Below are positions 43,439 through 51,422 of a stretch of DNA of 64,000 bases, piece after piece. This stretch comes from ASV31 sp965229765 (GTDB taxonomy: Bacteria; Pseudomonadota; Alphaproteobacteria; Rhodobacterales; Rhodobacteraceae): NCBI GenBank assembly GCA_965229765.1, contig CBDDJT010000004.1, positions 62,001 through 126,000 of the forward strand, written 5' to 3'. Below the pieces are notes generated by a model. It searched no databases and had not been told where the DNA came from. It saw nothing but the letters and a program-made list of their open reading frames with translations. A program made the translations under genes and the position numbers. The number at the start of each line of letters is the position of its first letter. The first letter of the stretch is position 1.

Positions 43439-43470
43439 GCGTCCGTGGGACACCCCTCCCCAACGAGGGG
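43439..43470 (+). repeat. attR, right copy of the 32-bp att direct repeat
   Basis: Identical to 30454-30485. It ends 20 bp before the serC start codon and is followed by CGCATATCTGGAAGGATACC and the ATG. The hairpin CCCCTCCCC-AAC-GAGGGG is part of the serC leader. Confidence 0.9.
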
Positions 43471-43490
43471 CGCATATCTGGAAGGATACC
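43439..43490 (+). promoter_or_regulatory. serC leader hairpin (alphaproteobacterial serC RNA motif)
   Basis: The sequence directly upstream of serC, CGTGGGACACCCCTCCCC then AACGAGGGG and GGAAGGATACC, looks like the serC leader motif described for alphaproteobacteria (Rfam serC). That motif has a stable hairpin close to the serC start codon and is proposed to be a cis-regulatory element. I recognise it from memory and cannot run a covariance search. The mobile element uses the hairpin as its attachment site, so anything upstream of 43439 is now element DNA. Confidence 0.5.
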
Positions 43491-44650
43491 ATGTCTGGTA
43501 TGACGATCCCGGCCACGCGGCCGGCAAATCCGCGTTTTTCCTCTGGCCCCTGCGCCAAACCCCCCACATTCGCGCTTGATGCGCTGTCCGATGCGCCGCT
43601 GGGCCGGTCGCACCGTGCCGGCGTCGGCAAGGCCAGGCTGAAGGCCGCCATCGAAACCACCCGCGACATCCTCGGCATCCCCCGCCGGCTATCGCATCGG
43701 CATCGTGCCGGCGTCCGACACCGGCGCCTTCGAGATGGCCATGTGGAACCTTCTGGGCGAGCGCCCGGTGGAGATGGTCGCCTGGGAAAGCTTTGGCGCG
43801 GGCTGGGTCACCGACGCGGTCAAGCAACTGAAGCTCGACGCCACAGTGCACGAGGCCGCCTATGGCCAGATCGCCGACATGGCGGCGCTGAACTATGACA
43901 ACGACGTCTGCTTTACCTGGAATGGCACGACGTCGGGCGTTCGTATGCCCGATGGCGACACGATCCCCGCCGACCGCGCAGGCCTGACGCTGTGCGACGC
44001 CACCAGCGCCGCATTTGCGATGGACCTGCCGTGGGACAAGCTCGATGCCACCACCTTCTCGTGGCAGAAGGTGCTGGGCGGCGAGGCGGCGCACGGTATG
44101 CTGATCCTCAGCCCCCGCGCCGTCGAGCGGCTGGAAAGCTACAAGCCCGCATGGCCCCTGCCCAAGATCTTCCGCCTGACCAAGGGCGGCAAGCTGATCG
44201 AGGGTATCTTCGTGGGCGAGACGATCAACACGCCTTCCATGCTCGCGGTCGAGGATTACCTGTTTGCGCTGGGCTGGGCGCAATCCGTGGGCGGCCTGCC
44301 GGGCCTGATCGCCCGCGCCGACGCCAACTTCGCCGTGATCGACCGCTTCGTGGCAAAGCGTGACTGGATCGACTTCCTCGCCGAGGATCCGGCCACGCGC
44401 TCGACCACCAGCGTCTGCCTGAAGTTCACCGATCCCCGCATCATCGACGGCGCCGCCTTTGCCAAGGCCGTGGCCAAGCGGCTGGAAACCGAAGGCGTCG
44501 CCTTCGACATCGGCGCCTATCGCGACGCCCCCCCCGGGTTGCGCATCTGGTGCGGCGGCACGGTCGAAGCCTCGGACCTCGACGCGCTTATGCCCTGGGC
44601 TCGACTGGGCCTTCGCGGCCGAGATCGCGGCACAGGCCGCCGCCGCCTAG
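43491..44650 (+). CDS. serC: Phosphoserine aminotransferase, reading frame broken twice (probable sequence errors)
   Basis: Joined across two single-base insertions, this gives a 385-residue PSAT of normal length for alphaproteobacteria. The first part (PANPRFSSGPCAKPP) changes frame where five C at 43679-43683 should be four (DILGI/PAGYRIGIVPASDTGAFE). The second break is in GGG at 44597-44599 (DALMPW/LDWAFAAEIAAQA). The PLP lysine lies in TTFSWQKVLGGEAAHG. It transaminates 3-phosphohydroxypyruvate in serine synthesis. The start follows GGAAGGATACC. Everything else about the gene is intact and serA follows 77 bp later, so true loss seems less likely than sequence error. Confidence 0.88.
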
Positions 44651-44727
44651 GCATCGATCCCACACATGACGTTCCGGGGCGCGCCGACGGGCGCCCCCGG
44701 CCTTACCCATCCATGAGGAATGCCAAG

Positions 44728-46323
44728 ATGGCCCCCAAGGTTCTCGTGTCCGACAAGCTGTCGGAAACCGCCGTCCAGATCTTCCGCGACCGCGGCATCG
44801 ACGTGACGTTCGATCCCTCGATCGGCAAGGACAAGGACAAGCTGATGCAGGTCATCGGCGACTATGACGGTCTTGCCATCCGCTCTGCCACCAAGGTCAC
44901 CGAAAAGGTGATCGCCGCCGCCACGAACCTGAAGGTCGTGGGCCGCGCCGGCATCGGGGTGGACAACGTCGATATCCCCGCCGCCTCGCGCAAGGGGATC
45001 ATCGTGATGAACACGCCCTTCGGCAACTCGATCACCACCGCCGAACACGCCATCGCCATGATGATGGCCGTGGCGCGCCAGATCCCCGAGGCCAACGCCT
45101 CTACCCATGCGGGCAAATGGGAGAAGTCCCGCTTCATGGGCGTGGAACTGACGGCCAAGACCCTTGGCGTGATCGGCGCCGGCAACATCGGGTCCATCGT
45201 GATCGACCGTGCCCATGGCCTGCGGATGAAGGTCGTGGCCTACGATCCCTTCCTGTCAGAGGAACGCGCCGACAAGCTGGGCGTCACCAAGGTGGAGCTG
45301 GACGAGCTGCTGGCGCGGGCCGATTTCATCACGCTGCACGTGCCGCTGACCGACAAGACCCGCAACATCCTGTCGCGCGAGAACCTTGCAAGGGCCAAGA
45401 AGGGCGTGCGCATCGTCAACTGCGCCCGCGGCGGCCTGATTGACGAGGCCGCGCTTGCCGAAGCGCTGCAATCGGGCCATGTCGCCGGCGCCGCGCTCGA
45501 CGTGTTCGAGGTCGAACCGGCCACGGAAAGCCCGCTTTTCAACATGCCCAACGTCGTGACCACGCCGCACCTTGGCGCATCCACCACCGAGGCGCAGGAA
45601 AACGTGGCCCTGCAAGTGGCAGAGCAGATGTCGGACTATCTGCTGACCGGCGCCGTCACCAACGCGCTGAACATGCCGTCGGTGACCGCCGAGGAAGCAA
45701 AGGTGATGGGCCCGTGGGTAAAGCTTGCCGGTCATCTCGGTGCCTTTGTCGGCCAGATGACGGACGAACCGATCGAAGCGGTGAACATCCTCTACAACGG
45801 CCACTGTGCCGAGATGAACACCGCCGCGCTGAACGCCGCGGCCATCGCAGGCGTGCTCAAGGCCGTGAACCCCGATGTCAACATGGTCTCTGCCCCGCTG
45901 ATCGCCAAGGATCGCGGCGTCGACCTGACCACCACGACCCAGGGCAAGACCGGCGTGTTCGATGCCTACATCAAGCTGACCGTGGTAACGGGCACGCGCG
46001 AACGGTCCGTCGCCGGTACCGTCTTTTCGGACGGCAAGCCGCGTTTCATCCAGATCAAGGGCATCACCATCGATGCCGAGATCGGGCGCCACATGCTTTA
46101 CACCACCAATGACGACGTGCCGGGCATCATCGGCGCACTGGGCCAGACGATGGGCGAGAACGGCGTGAACATCGCCAACTTCACCCTTGGCCGGTCGGAT
46201 CGTGGCCGCGACGCCATCGCGCTGCTTTACGTGGACGACCCGATTCCCGACGCGGTCCTTGCCAAGCTCAATTCAACCGGGCTTTTCCGTCAGGTCCGCC
46301 CGCTGGAATTCGACGTGGGCTGA
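44728..46323 (+). CDS. serA: D-3-phosphoglycerate dehydrogenase
   Basis: A 531-residue long-form PGDH (with allosteric substrate-binding and ACT domains). Motifs: substrate-side GRAGIGVDNVDIPAA, NAD fold GVIGAGNIGSIVIDRA, catalytic NCARGGLIDEAALAEAL and TPHLGASTTEAQENVA (His), an ASB domain (GAVTNALNMPSV onward) and a C-terminal ACT domain (TTNDDVPGIIGALGQTMGENGVNIANFTLG). The first step of serine synthesis, probably inhibited by serine. It begins at 44728 after GAGGAATGCCAAG and runs with serC. Confidence 0.97.
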   Translation: MAPKVLVSDKLSETAVQIFRDRGIDVTFDPSIGKDKDKLMQVIGDYDGLAIRSATKVTEKVIAAATNLKVVGRAGIGVDNVDIPAASRKGIIVMNTPFGNSITTAEHAIAMMMAVARQIPEANASTHAGKWEKSRFMGVELTAKTLGVIGAGNIGSIVIDRAHGLRMKVVAYDPFLSEERADKLGVTKVELDELLARADFITLHVPLTDKTRNILSRENLARAKKGVRIVNCARGGLIDEAALAEALQSGHVAGAALDVFEVEPATESPLFNMPNVVTTPHLGASTTEAQENVALQVAEQMSDYLLTGAVTNALNMPSVTAEEAKVMGPWVKLAGHLGAFVGQMTDEPIEAVNILYNGHCAEMNTAALNAAAIAGVLKAVNPDVNMVSAPLIAKDRGVDLTTTTQGKTGVFDAYIKLTVVTGTRERSVAGTVFSDGKPRFIQIKGITIDAEIGRHMLYTTNDDVPGIIGALGQTMGENGVNIANFTLGRSDRGRDAIALLYVDDPIPDAVLAKLNSTGLFRQVRPLEFDVG

Positions 46324-46330
46324 TCGGCGC

Positions 46331-46361
46331 GGCCCGTGGCGCTCACTTGCCGCCGCGGGCC
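46331..46361. terminator. Hairpin after serA, overlapping the end of the convergent gene
   Basis: GGCCCGTGGCG and CGCCGCGGGCC pair with one G-T type mismatch around a short loop, starting 8 bp after the serA stop. No T-tract is present. It could end transcription from either side. Confidence 0.4.
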
Positions 46362-46804
46362 ACGTCCTTGACGATGTCCCAGCGTGTTTCGCGTTTCTGG
46401 CGCGCCAGAACCCCGGCGGTGCCCAGTGCCACGATGCCCGCCAACAGCGACCACAGCCAGGCCAGCCCCTGACCATCGCCGTGAATGCGGTTTCGCGCGG
46501 GATCGTCCGTGACATAGCGCACCGTCACTGCGTCCCCTGCGGCAAGGCCCGCCACCGCATCGTCGGGCAGGCCCTGCGCGCCGGTCAGCGCGCGGCCCGC
46601 CACCTCGAACCCGTAGCGCACCTGTCCGTTGTCATCGATGGCTAGCACCCGGCCTGCGGTTTCGGCGCCCCGGTCGCGATAGGCGCGGGATTCGGTGGCA
46701 AAGGCCCATGCAAGCACAAGACAGATCACCCCGGCCACGGCCAGCCCTATGGTGCCCTTGTGCGCCGCACCGGCCCGCCTCCACCGTCCTACAAGGCCAC
46801 TCAT
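46343..46804 (-). CDS. DUF3592-like two-helix membrane protein
   Basis: A 153-residue protein with transmembrane helices at about 20-38 (IGLAVAGVICLVLAWAFA) and 118-137 (WSLLAGIVALGTAGVLA). Between them is an extracytoplasmic DUF3592-type beta domain (AETAGRVLAIDDNGQVRYGFEVAG...VRYVTDDPARNRI). Function unknown. The ATG at 46804 was preferred over one at 46834. Confidence 0.7.
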   Translation of the reverse strand: MSGLVGRWRRAGAAHKGTIGLAVAGVICLVLAWAFATESRAYRDRGAETAGRVLAIDDNGQVRYGFEVAGRALTGAQGLPDDAVAGLAAGDAVTVRYVTDDPARNRIHGDGQGLAWLWSLLAGIVALGTAGVLARQKRETRWDIVKDVARGGK

Positions 46805-46902
46805 CAACCGCACCCCTCTTGTTGCCACTGCCATTTAGCGTTGTAAGCTGACACGCCAGTGGCAAAATAACAGGATCGGCGCCGGATCATAAGGGACACG
46901 CC

Positions 46903-47634
46903 ATGACCCAGCGGGTCTATGCCATCGGTGACGTTCACGGCCAGCGCGATTGGCTGGTGGCCGGGCACGCCCGGATCATACAGGACCGGGCGATAACCGG
47001 TGACGACTGGGCGCCCGTCGTGCATCTCGGCGACCTGTGCGACCGCGGCCCCGACAGCCGCGGCGTGATCGACTTCCTGCTGAACGGCATAACTGGCGGA
47101 ATGCCATGGGTTGCGCTGCGCGGCAATCACGACTGGATGATGCTCAACTTCGTGCAAAGCGATCCCAACGACCGCTGGGTGGAGTCATGGCTATGGCCCA
47201 ATATCGGCGGCTGGCGGACGCTTCAGTCCTACGGCGTGACAGACCCCGCCCCGGACATCGCCGACACCCAGCGCGCCGCCCGCGCCGCCTTTCCCGCGCG
47301 CCACATCGACTTTCTCGAAACCCAGCCGCTCTGGATCGAGACCGAAGACCTGATCTTCGTGCACGCCGGCATTCGCCACGGCGTCCCCATGCCCGATCAG
47401 GACCCGACAGACCTGACGTGGATTCGCGACGATTTCCTGAACGACACCCGCGATCACGGCAAACTGGTGGTCCACGGCCATACCCCCGTCGATTACCCCG
47501 AGCATCACGGCAACCGGGTCAACCTTGACACCGGGGCGGGCTTTGGCCTGCCGCTGACCGTGGCCGTGTTCGAAGGCCACGACGTCTGGGTGCTGGGCGA
47601 AAACGGGCGTACCCCGCTCTATCCCCTGACCTAG
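46903..47634 (+). CDS. Metallophosphoesterase (serine/threonine protein phosphatase 1-like)
   Basis: A 243-residue PPP-type phosphoesterase with all signature blocks: AIGDVHGQRDWL, HLGDLCDRGPDS, ALRGNHDWM, DLIFVHAGIRHG and VVHGHTPVDYPEHHGNRVNLDTGA. The family includes prokaryotic protein phosphatases and diadenosine tetraphosphatase-like enzymes; the substrate is not set by sequence. The start follows AAGGGACACGCC. The stop overlaps the convergent DUF2783 gene by 4 bp. Confidence 0.9.
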   Translation: MTQRVYAIGDVHGQRDWLVAGHARIIQDRAITGDDWAPVVHLGDLCDRGPDSRGVIDFLLNGITGGMPWVALRGNHDWMMLNFVQSDPNDRWVESWLWPNIGGWRTLQSYGVTDPAPDIADTQRAARAAFPARHIDFLETQPLWIETEDLIFVHAGIRHGVPMPDQDPTDLTWIRDDFLNDTRDHGKLVVHGHTPVDYPEHHGNRVNLDTGAGFGLPLTVAVFEGHDVWVLGENGRTPLYPLT

Positions 47635-47834
47635 GCGCCGCCCATCCCCTGCCGCGCCAGCGCCAGCGCATCCGACAGGACCGCCCGGTCACCCACGTGA
47701 TTGGCAAGGATCATCACCAATTGCGCGTTCAGCGCGTGGCTTTCCGCCTCGGTCAGGCCCTTGTGGGTGGCCAGAAGCTCGGCATAGAACCCGTCCGGAT
47801 CGGGCAGGTTCGGGGCGGTGACAAGCGCGCTCAT
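47631..47834 (-). CDS. DUF2783 small protein
   Basis: A 67-residue protein matching DUF2783 (LPDPDGFYAELLATHKGLTEAESHALNAQLVMILANHVGD). In alphaproteobacteria it is regularly encoded beside the FAD monooxygenase found next to it here. Role unknown. Its start overlaps the monooxygenase stop (ATGA). Last gene of the homogentisate operon. Confidence 0.85.
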   Translation of the reverse strand: MSALVTAPNLPDPDGFYAELLATHKGLTEAESHALNAQLVMILANHVGDRAVLSDALALARQGMGGA

Positions 47835-49384
47835 GCGGTCCTCCAGACATGGGCGATGGCCGCCGTCACGGCTTGTGCGTCGGCCTCGGCCCAGCGGGCG
47901 GCAACCACCTGATCGGGCCGGATCAGGTAGACCGCCTGCGCCGCATCGCCAAGATAGCGGGCGCGCACGTGATCGTTCACCGCGATCGTCACGGGCTCGG
48001 CCCCCGCCACATCCGGTGGCGTGCACCCGACACCCAGCACCACCATCCGCCCGCCCAGCGCGGACATCAGCCACCCGTTGCCCTGGGGCGCGTCCGGCGC
48101 CACGGCACCGGGGCGTGCCACATCAGGCAGACCGTCGGCGTCCGGCGCATCCTTCAGCGGATAGACACAAGGCACCGAAAGCCGCCCGGAATTGACCCAG
48201 CCGCGCGCAAAGGGCGCCTTGGCCGCCAGTGCCAGCACCTGGTCGCGGAGCAGGCGTTCCACCCCATCGTCGGGCGTCATGAACCGCGTCGCACGGGTGG
48301 AATTCAGGATGTTCTCGTCGGCCGCGTACATGCGCTCTGCGTCATAATCCGCCAGCACCCCGGCGGGCGCCCGCCCGTCCAGCACCGCCGCCAGCCGCCA
48401 GCCCAGCGCGTCCACGTCCTGCAACCCGCCATTGCCGCCGCGCGCGCCGAAGGGCGACACGATATGCGCGCTGTCCCCGACAAAGATCACCCGGTCATGG
48501 ACGAACCGCGCCATCCTGCGGCACTGGAAGGTGTAGATGCTCAGCCACTCGATCTCGAAATCGTCATGGCCCAGGAACTGCGCGATTCGCGGGCGCACGT
48601 TCTCGGGCTTTTTCTCTTCCTCGACATCGGCGTCCCAGCCCAGTTGCAGGTCGATCCGGAACGTGTCGTCGGCTTGCTTGTGCAACAGCGCGGTCTGCCC
48701 GGCATGGAACGTCGGTTCGAACCAGAACCGCCGTTCGGTCGGGAAATCGGCCTTGAACGACAGGTCGCAGATCAGGAACTTTTCCTCGAACAGCTCGCCC
48801 TCGAACTCCAGCCCCATCATCCCGCGCAGGGGCGACTTGGCGCCATCGCAGGCAATCAGGTACTCGGCCTCCAGCGCATAGGTCCCGTCCGGCGTCTCGA
48901 TTTCCACCGTGGCATGGTCGTCCGTCTGCCGCAGGCCCGTAACCTTGTTCAGGAACCGCACATCCACCAGCGGGTTCGCCTGCGCGGCGGCGACAAGGTA
49001 TTCCTCGACGTAATACTGTTGCAGGTTCACGAAGGCGGGCATCTTGTGCCCGTCTTCTGGCAGCAGGTCAAAGTTGAAGACCTCGGCATCGCGGTGGAAG
49101 GTGCGCCCGATCTTCCATGTCACGCCCTTGTCGCGGGCGCGCTCGCCCACGCCCAGCCGGTCCATGATTTCCAGCGAGCGCTTGGACCAGCAGATCGCGC
49201 GGCTGCCGACCGACACCACGTTGTTGTCGTCCAGCACCGTGCTCGGGACACCGTGGTTGGCCAGTTCGATCGCCATGGCCAGCCCGATGGGCCCAGCCCC
49301 CACGATCACCACCTTGTGGCGCGGCTCGGGCGCGGTCAGGCCCGGCGCGGCGACATAGGGAAAGGGACGATAGTCGTATGGCAT
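47831..49384 (-). CDS. FAD-dependent aromatic monooxygenase (MhpA/PheA-type)
   Basis: A 517-residue flavoprotein hydroxylase: N-terminal dinucleotide fold VVIVGAGPIGLAMAIELANHG, the DG motif region YLIACDGAKSPLR, and the second FAD motif RVIFVGDSAHIVSPFGARGGNGGLQDVDALGWRLA. It resembles 3-(3-hydroxyphenyl)propionate hydroxylases. Its operon with hmgA and fahA suggests it feeds a phenolic substrate into the homogentisate route; the exact substrate is inference. Confidence 0.88.
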   Translation of the reverse strand: MPYDYRPFPYVAAPGLTAPEPRHKVVIVGAGPIGLAMAIELANHGVPSTVLDDNNVVSVGSRAICWSKRSLEIMDRLGVGERARDKGVTWKIGRTFHRDAEVFNFDLLPEDGHKMPAFVNLQQYYVEEYLVAAAQANPLVDVRFLNKVTGLRQTDDHATVEIETPDGTYALEAEYLIACDGAKSPLRGMMGLEFEGELFEEKFLICDLSFKADFPTERRFWFEPTFHAGQTALLHKQADDTFRIDLQLGWDADVEEEKKPENVRPRIAQFLGHDDFEIEWLSIYTFQCRRMARFVHDRVIFVGDSAHIVSPFGARGGNGGLQDVDALGWRLAAVLDGRAPAGVLADYDAERMYAADENILNSTRATRFMTPDDGVERLLRDQVLALAAKAPFARGWVNSGRLSVPCVYPLKDAPDADGLPDVARPGAVAPDAPQGNGWLMSALGGRMVVLGVGCTPPDVAGAEPVTIAVNDHVRARYLGDAAQAVYLIRPDQVVAARWAEADAQAVTAAIAHVWRTA

Positions 49385-49387
49385 GGC

Positions 49388-49654
49388 TTACCTCCCGCCC
49401 AGGAACGCGCCCGTCGCGATCATGACGACCAGCGCAAGTGTCAGAACACCAAGGTTGCGGCGGCGCAGCTTGTCCTCGGGCGCGCGCAGCCAGTGGCCGA
49501 TTTCGGTCAGGAACGCCCCGGGCCCGGCAAAGGCGCGCCCCGTGCGCTCTTCCGCCCGGCCGCGCAGCAGGAACAGGGTGCTGAACATGGACGCCGCCCA
49601 GATCAGAAAGACGACGCCCATCAGCGCCAGCCGCGTGATCTCTGCCCCGGTCAT
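49388..49654 (-). CDS. Small membrane protein of the homogentisate operon
   Basis: An 88-residue protein with two hydrophobic helices (LALMGVVFLIWAASMFSTLFLL and LGVLTLALVVMIATGAFLGG) and a charged loop. Unknown family. The start at 49654 follows AGGGAGACGCG and overlaps the stop of the next upstream gene. Confidence 0.65.
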   Translation of the reverse strand: MTGAEITRLALMGVVFLIWAASMFSTLFLLRGRAEERTGRAFAGPGAFLTEIGHWLRAPEDKLRRRNLGVLTLALVVMIATGAFLGGR

Positions 49655-49857
49655 CTCGCGTCTCCCTTCCAAAGCCGCCACCCCGACCATACCACCGACC
49701 CGCCAAGAAAACCGCCCGCGATCAGCCCAAGCTCAACAAGGGCCGGCCCGGTGGGCAATCCGCGATACGCCAGCGCCCCGCCTAGAAAGACCAGCGCGGC
49801 AAGGCTGAAAACCAGCCGAAACCAAAGCTCCTTGCGGTCGGGTCCGAAGCGGCTCAT
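49651..49857 (-). CDS. Small membrane protein of the homogentisate operon
   Basis: A 68-residue protein with two hydrophobic segments (FRLVFSLAALVFLGGALAY and LVELGLIAGGFLGGSVVWSGW). It starts MSRFGPDRKELWF and overlaps the DinB-family gene by 4 bp. Function unknown; the chain of ATGA overlaps indicates tight coupling with neighbours. Confidence 0.65.
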   Translation of the reverse strand: MSRFGPDRKELWFRLVFSLAALVFLGGALAYRGLPTGPALVELGLIAGGFLGGSVVWSGWRLWKGDAR

Positions 49858-50384
49858 GCGAAGTACGCCTCCGCCGTGGGGTGCCTGTCGTAGTCCAGGT
49901 GGAACTCGTCCAGTTGCGGCGGCGCGATGCCCAGCGATTGAAGCTGGACATGCGCCTGCCCCCGGTGGTGAACCTGATGCTGGAACAGATGCAGCAAAAG
50001 CGCGTCCACCCGTTCCTCTGTCATCTGGCCGCCCGGGCGCTCGCACCGACGTTTTGCCGACATAGTGCCGACGTCTTGCCGACGGCAGAAATTCGCCAGC
50101 CGCAGGTCGGCCGCCGCCTGCGCGGTGGCCAGCGCGGCGGGGTCGGTTTCGTCGTCGCGATCATAGACCGCGCGGCCTTCGCCCCCCTCCTCCAGCGCGT
50201 CAATGTAATACAAATCGACCTCGTGGATGTGGTTCAGCGTGCGGCACAGGCTGGGGAAGAAACCGGGCACCGGCGCCGCGAATACGCCGGGCGGAAGGTC
50301 TGCCAAGGCGTTGAAAAACCGGGCATTTGCCCAGGCGTTGTTCAGCGCCATGCACAGGTAGGGATGCGCCGCCTCCCCGCTCAT
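49854..50384 (-). CDS. DinB-family protein
   Basis: A 176-residue four-helix DinB/YfiT-type protein. It has the N-terminal NNAWANARFFNALADLP and a metal-binding triad with His in LNHIHEVDLYYIDAL and HLFQHQVHHRGQAHVQL. Many DinB-family proteins are thiol-dependent transferases or isomerases (for example maleylpyruvate isomerase), so one idea is an isomerase for an intermediate of this pathway; that is unproven. The start at 50384 overlaps the stop of the MBL gene. Confidence 0.82.
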   Translation of the reverse strand: MSGEAAHPYLCMALNNAWANARFFNALADLPPGVFAAPVPGFFPSLCRTLNHIHEVDLYYIDALEEGGEGRAVYDRDDETDPAALATAQAAADLRLANFCRRQDVGTMSAKRRCERPGGQMTEERVDALLLHLFQHQVHHRGQAHVQLQSLGIAPPQLDEFHLDYDRHPTAEAYFA

Positions 50385-51331
50385 CCCTGAAGCGCGGCCC
50401 ACATGTCCTTGTCCCGCTGCGCCGTCCAGATGCGCGGCGTGTCGATGCCCCGCGCCTCGTCATAGGCCCGCGCGACGTTGAAGGGCAGACAGTGCTCATA
50501 GATGGCATAGTCGCTGAACTTCGGATCGCACGCCGCCCGAACCGCGTCCCACGCTTCCTTCAGATCCCCGCCTTTCGCCGCGACCCGCGCCGCCGCGCGA
50601 TAGGTCGTCTCGACGAAATCCCGTGTGTTTTCAAGGGCCGCATGCACCATCTCGGGGCCGACAAGGGCGTCACCCCGGCCCGGTGCGATCGCGGCGGGAT
50701 CGAAGGCGGCGATGTTGTCGAGAGTTTCGCCCCAGTCGGCGAAATGCCCGTCCCCGCAGTAGCAGGCCGAGTGATATTCGACGATGTCCCCGGTAAACAT
50801 CACGTCGGCGTCGGGCACATGCACCACGGCGTCGCCTGCGGTATGCGCGCGGCCCAGGTGCATGATGTCCACCCGCCGATTGCCGAGGTAGACCGTCATC
50901 GCGTCCGAGAAGGTCGTGGTCGGCCAGGTCAGGCCGGGAATCTCTTCATGCCCCTGGAAAAGCCGGGGAAAGCGGTCGAACTCGCTATCCCAGTCTTCCT
51001 GTCCGCGTTCCACCACCATGGCGCGCGCGGTGTCGGACATGATGATCTGCGGCGCGCCGTAGGCGGAGGCCCCCAGCACGCGGACGGCGTGATAGTGGGT
51101 CAGGACCAGATGGCTGATCGGCTTGTCGGTGACCGACCGGACACAGTCGATGACCTTGCGCGCCAGCCGCGGCGTGGCCTGCGCCTCGACGATCATCACG
51201 CTGTCGTCACCGATGATGACGCCCGAGTTCGGATCGCCCTCTGCGGTGAAGGCGTAAAGCCCCTCGCCGATCTCGGCAAAGGTGATCTTCTTCTCTTCCA
51301 TGTCGCCGGCGCTGGCGAATGCCTTGCTCAT
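50381..51331 (-). CDS. MBL-fold metallohydrolase-like protein with an altered metal motif
   Basis: A 316-residue protein with metallo-beta-lactamase topology (GVIIGDDSVMIVEAQATPRLA, MHLGRAHTAGDAVVHVPDADVMFTGD). The canonical HxHxDH reads LTHYHAVRVLG, so the Asp and last His are replaced, while later His/Asp ligands (GRAHTAGD, FTGDIV) remain. Either a single-metal variant or a subfamily with other chemistry. The start at 51331 follows AGGGAGGAACGGCAG. Likely an accessory hydrolase in the homogentisate operon. Confidence 0.8.
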   Translation of the reverse strand: MSKAFASAGDMEEKKITFAEIGEGLYAFTAEGDPNSGVIIGDDSVMIVEAQATPRLARKVIDCVRSVTDKPISHLVLTHYHAVRVLGASAYGAPQIIMSDTARAMVVERGQEDWDSEFDRFPRLFQGHEEIPGLTWPTTTFSDAMTVYLGNRRVDIMHLGRAHTAGDAVVHVPDADVMFTGDIVEYHSACYCGDGHFADWGETLDNIAAFDPAAIAPGRGDALVGPEMVHAALENTRDFVETTYRAAARVAAKGGDLKEAWDAVRAACDPKFSDYAIYEHCLPFNVARAYDEARGIDTPRIWTAQRDKDMWAALQG

Positions 51332-51422
51332 CTGCCGTTCCTCCCTTGGGTTCGATGCCCCGACGGGCACCATCCCCTTGATTCAAAACAAAAGGCGTGC
51401 GGGCGCAGCCCGCTCCGCCAGA

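Larger units (their letters stand above)
30454..43470. mobile_element. Integrated element of about 13 kb with tyrosine integrase; candidate phage satellite
   Basis: A perfect 32-bp direct repeat (30454-30485 and 43439-43470) bounds the element. The integrase stop lies 7 bp inside the left repeat. Contents in order: integrase, HTH protein, two divergent RHH regulators, small ORFs, AT-rich cargo, a Nu1-like small terminase unit, a scaffold-tail-like protein, several small phage-type proteins, a replication initiator with internal iterons, and a winged-helix protein next to the right end. Large terminase, portal, capsid and tail genes are absent. The flanks (Wzz-like gene on the left, serC on the right) are chromosomal. 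The alternative reading is a deleted prophage remnant. Confidence 0.85.

Noticed and set aside
43705..46323. A single 872-codon SerC-SerA fusion protein
   Set aside because: The joining stretch between the serC break and 44728 is out of frame with serC and not protein-like. serA has its own ATG and ribosome binding site, so the fusion is an artefact of the +1 insertion at 44597-44599.
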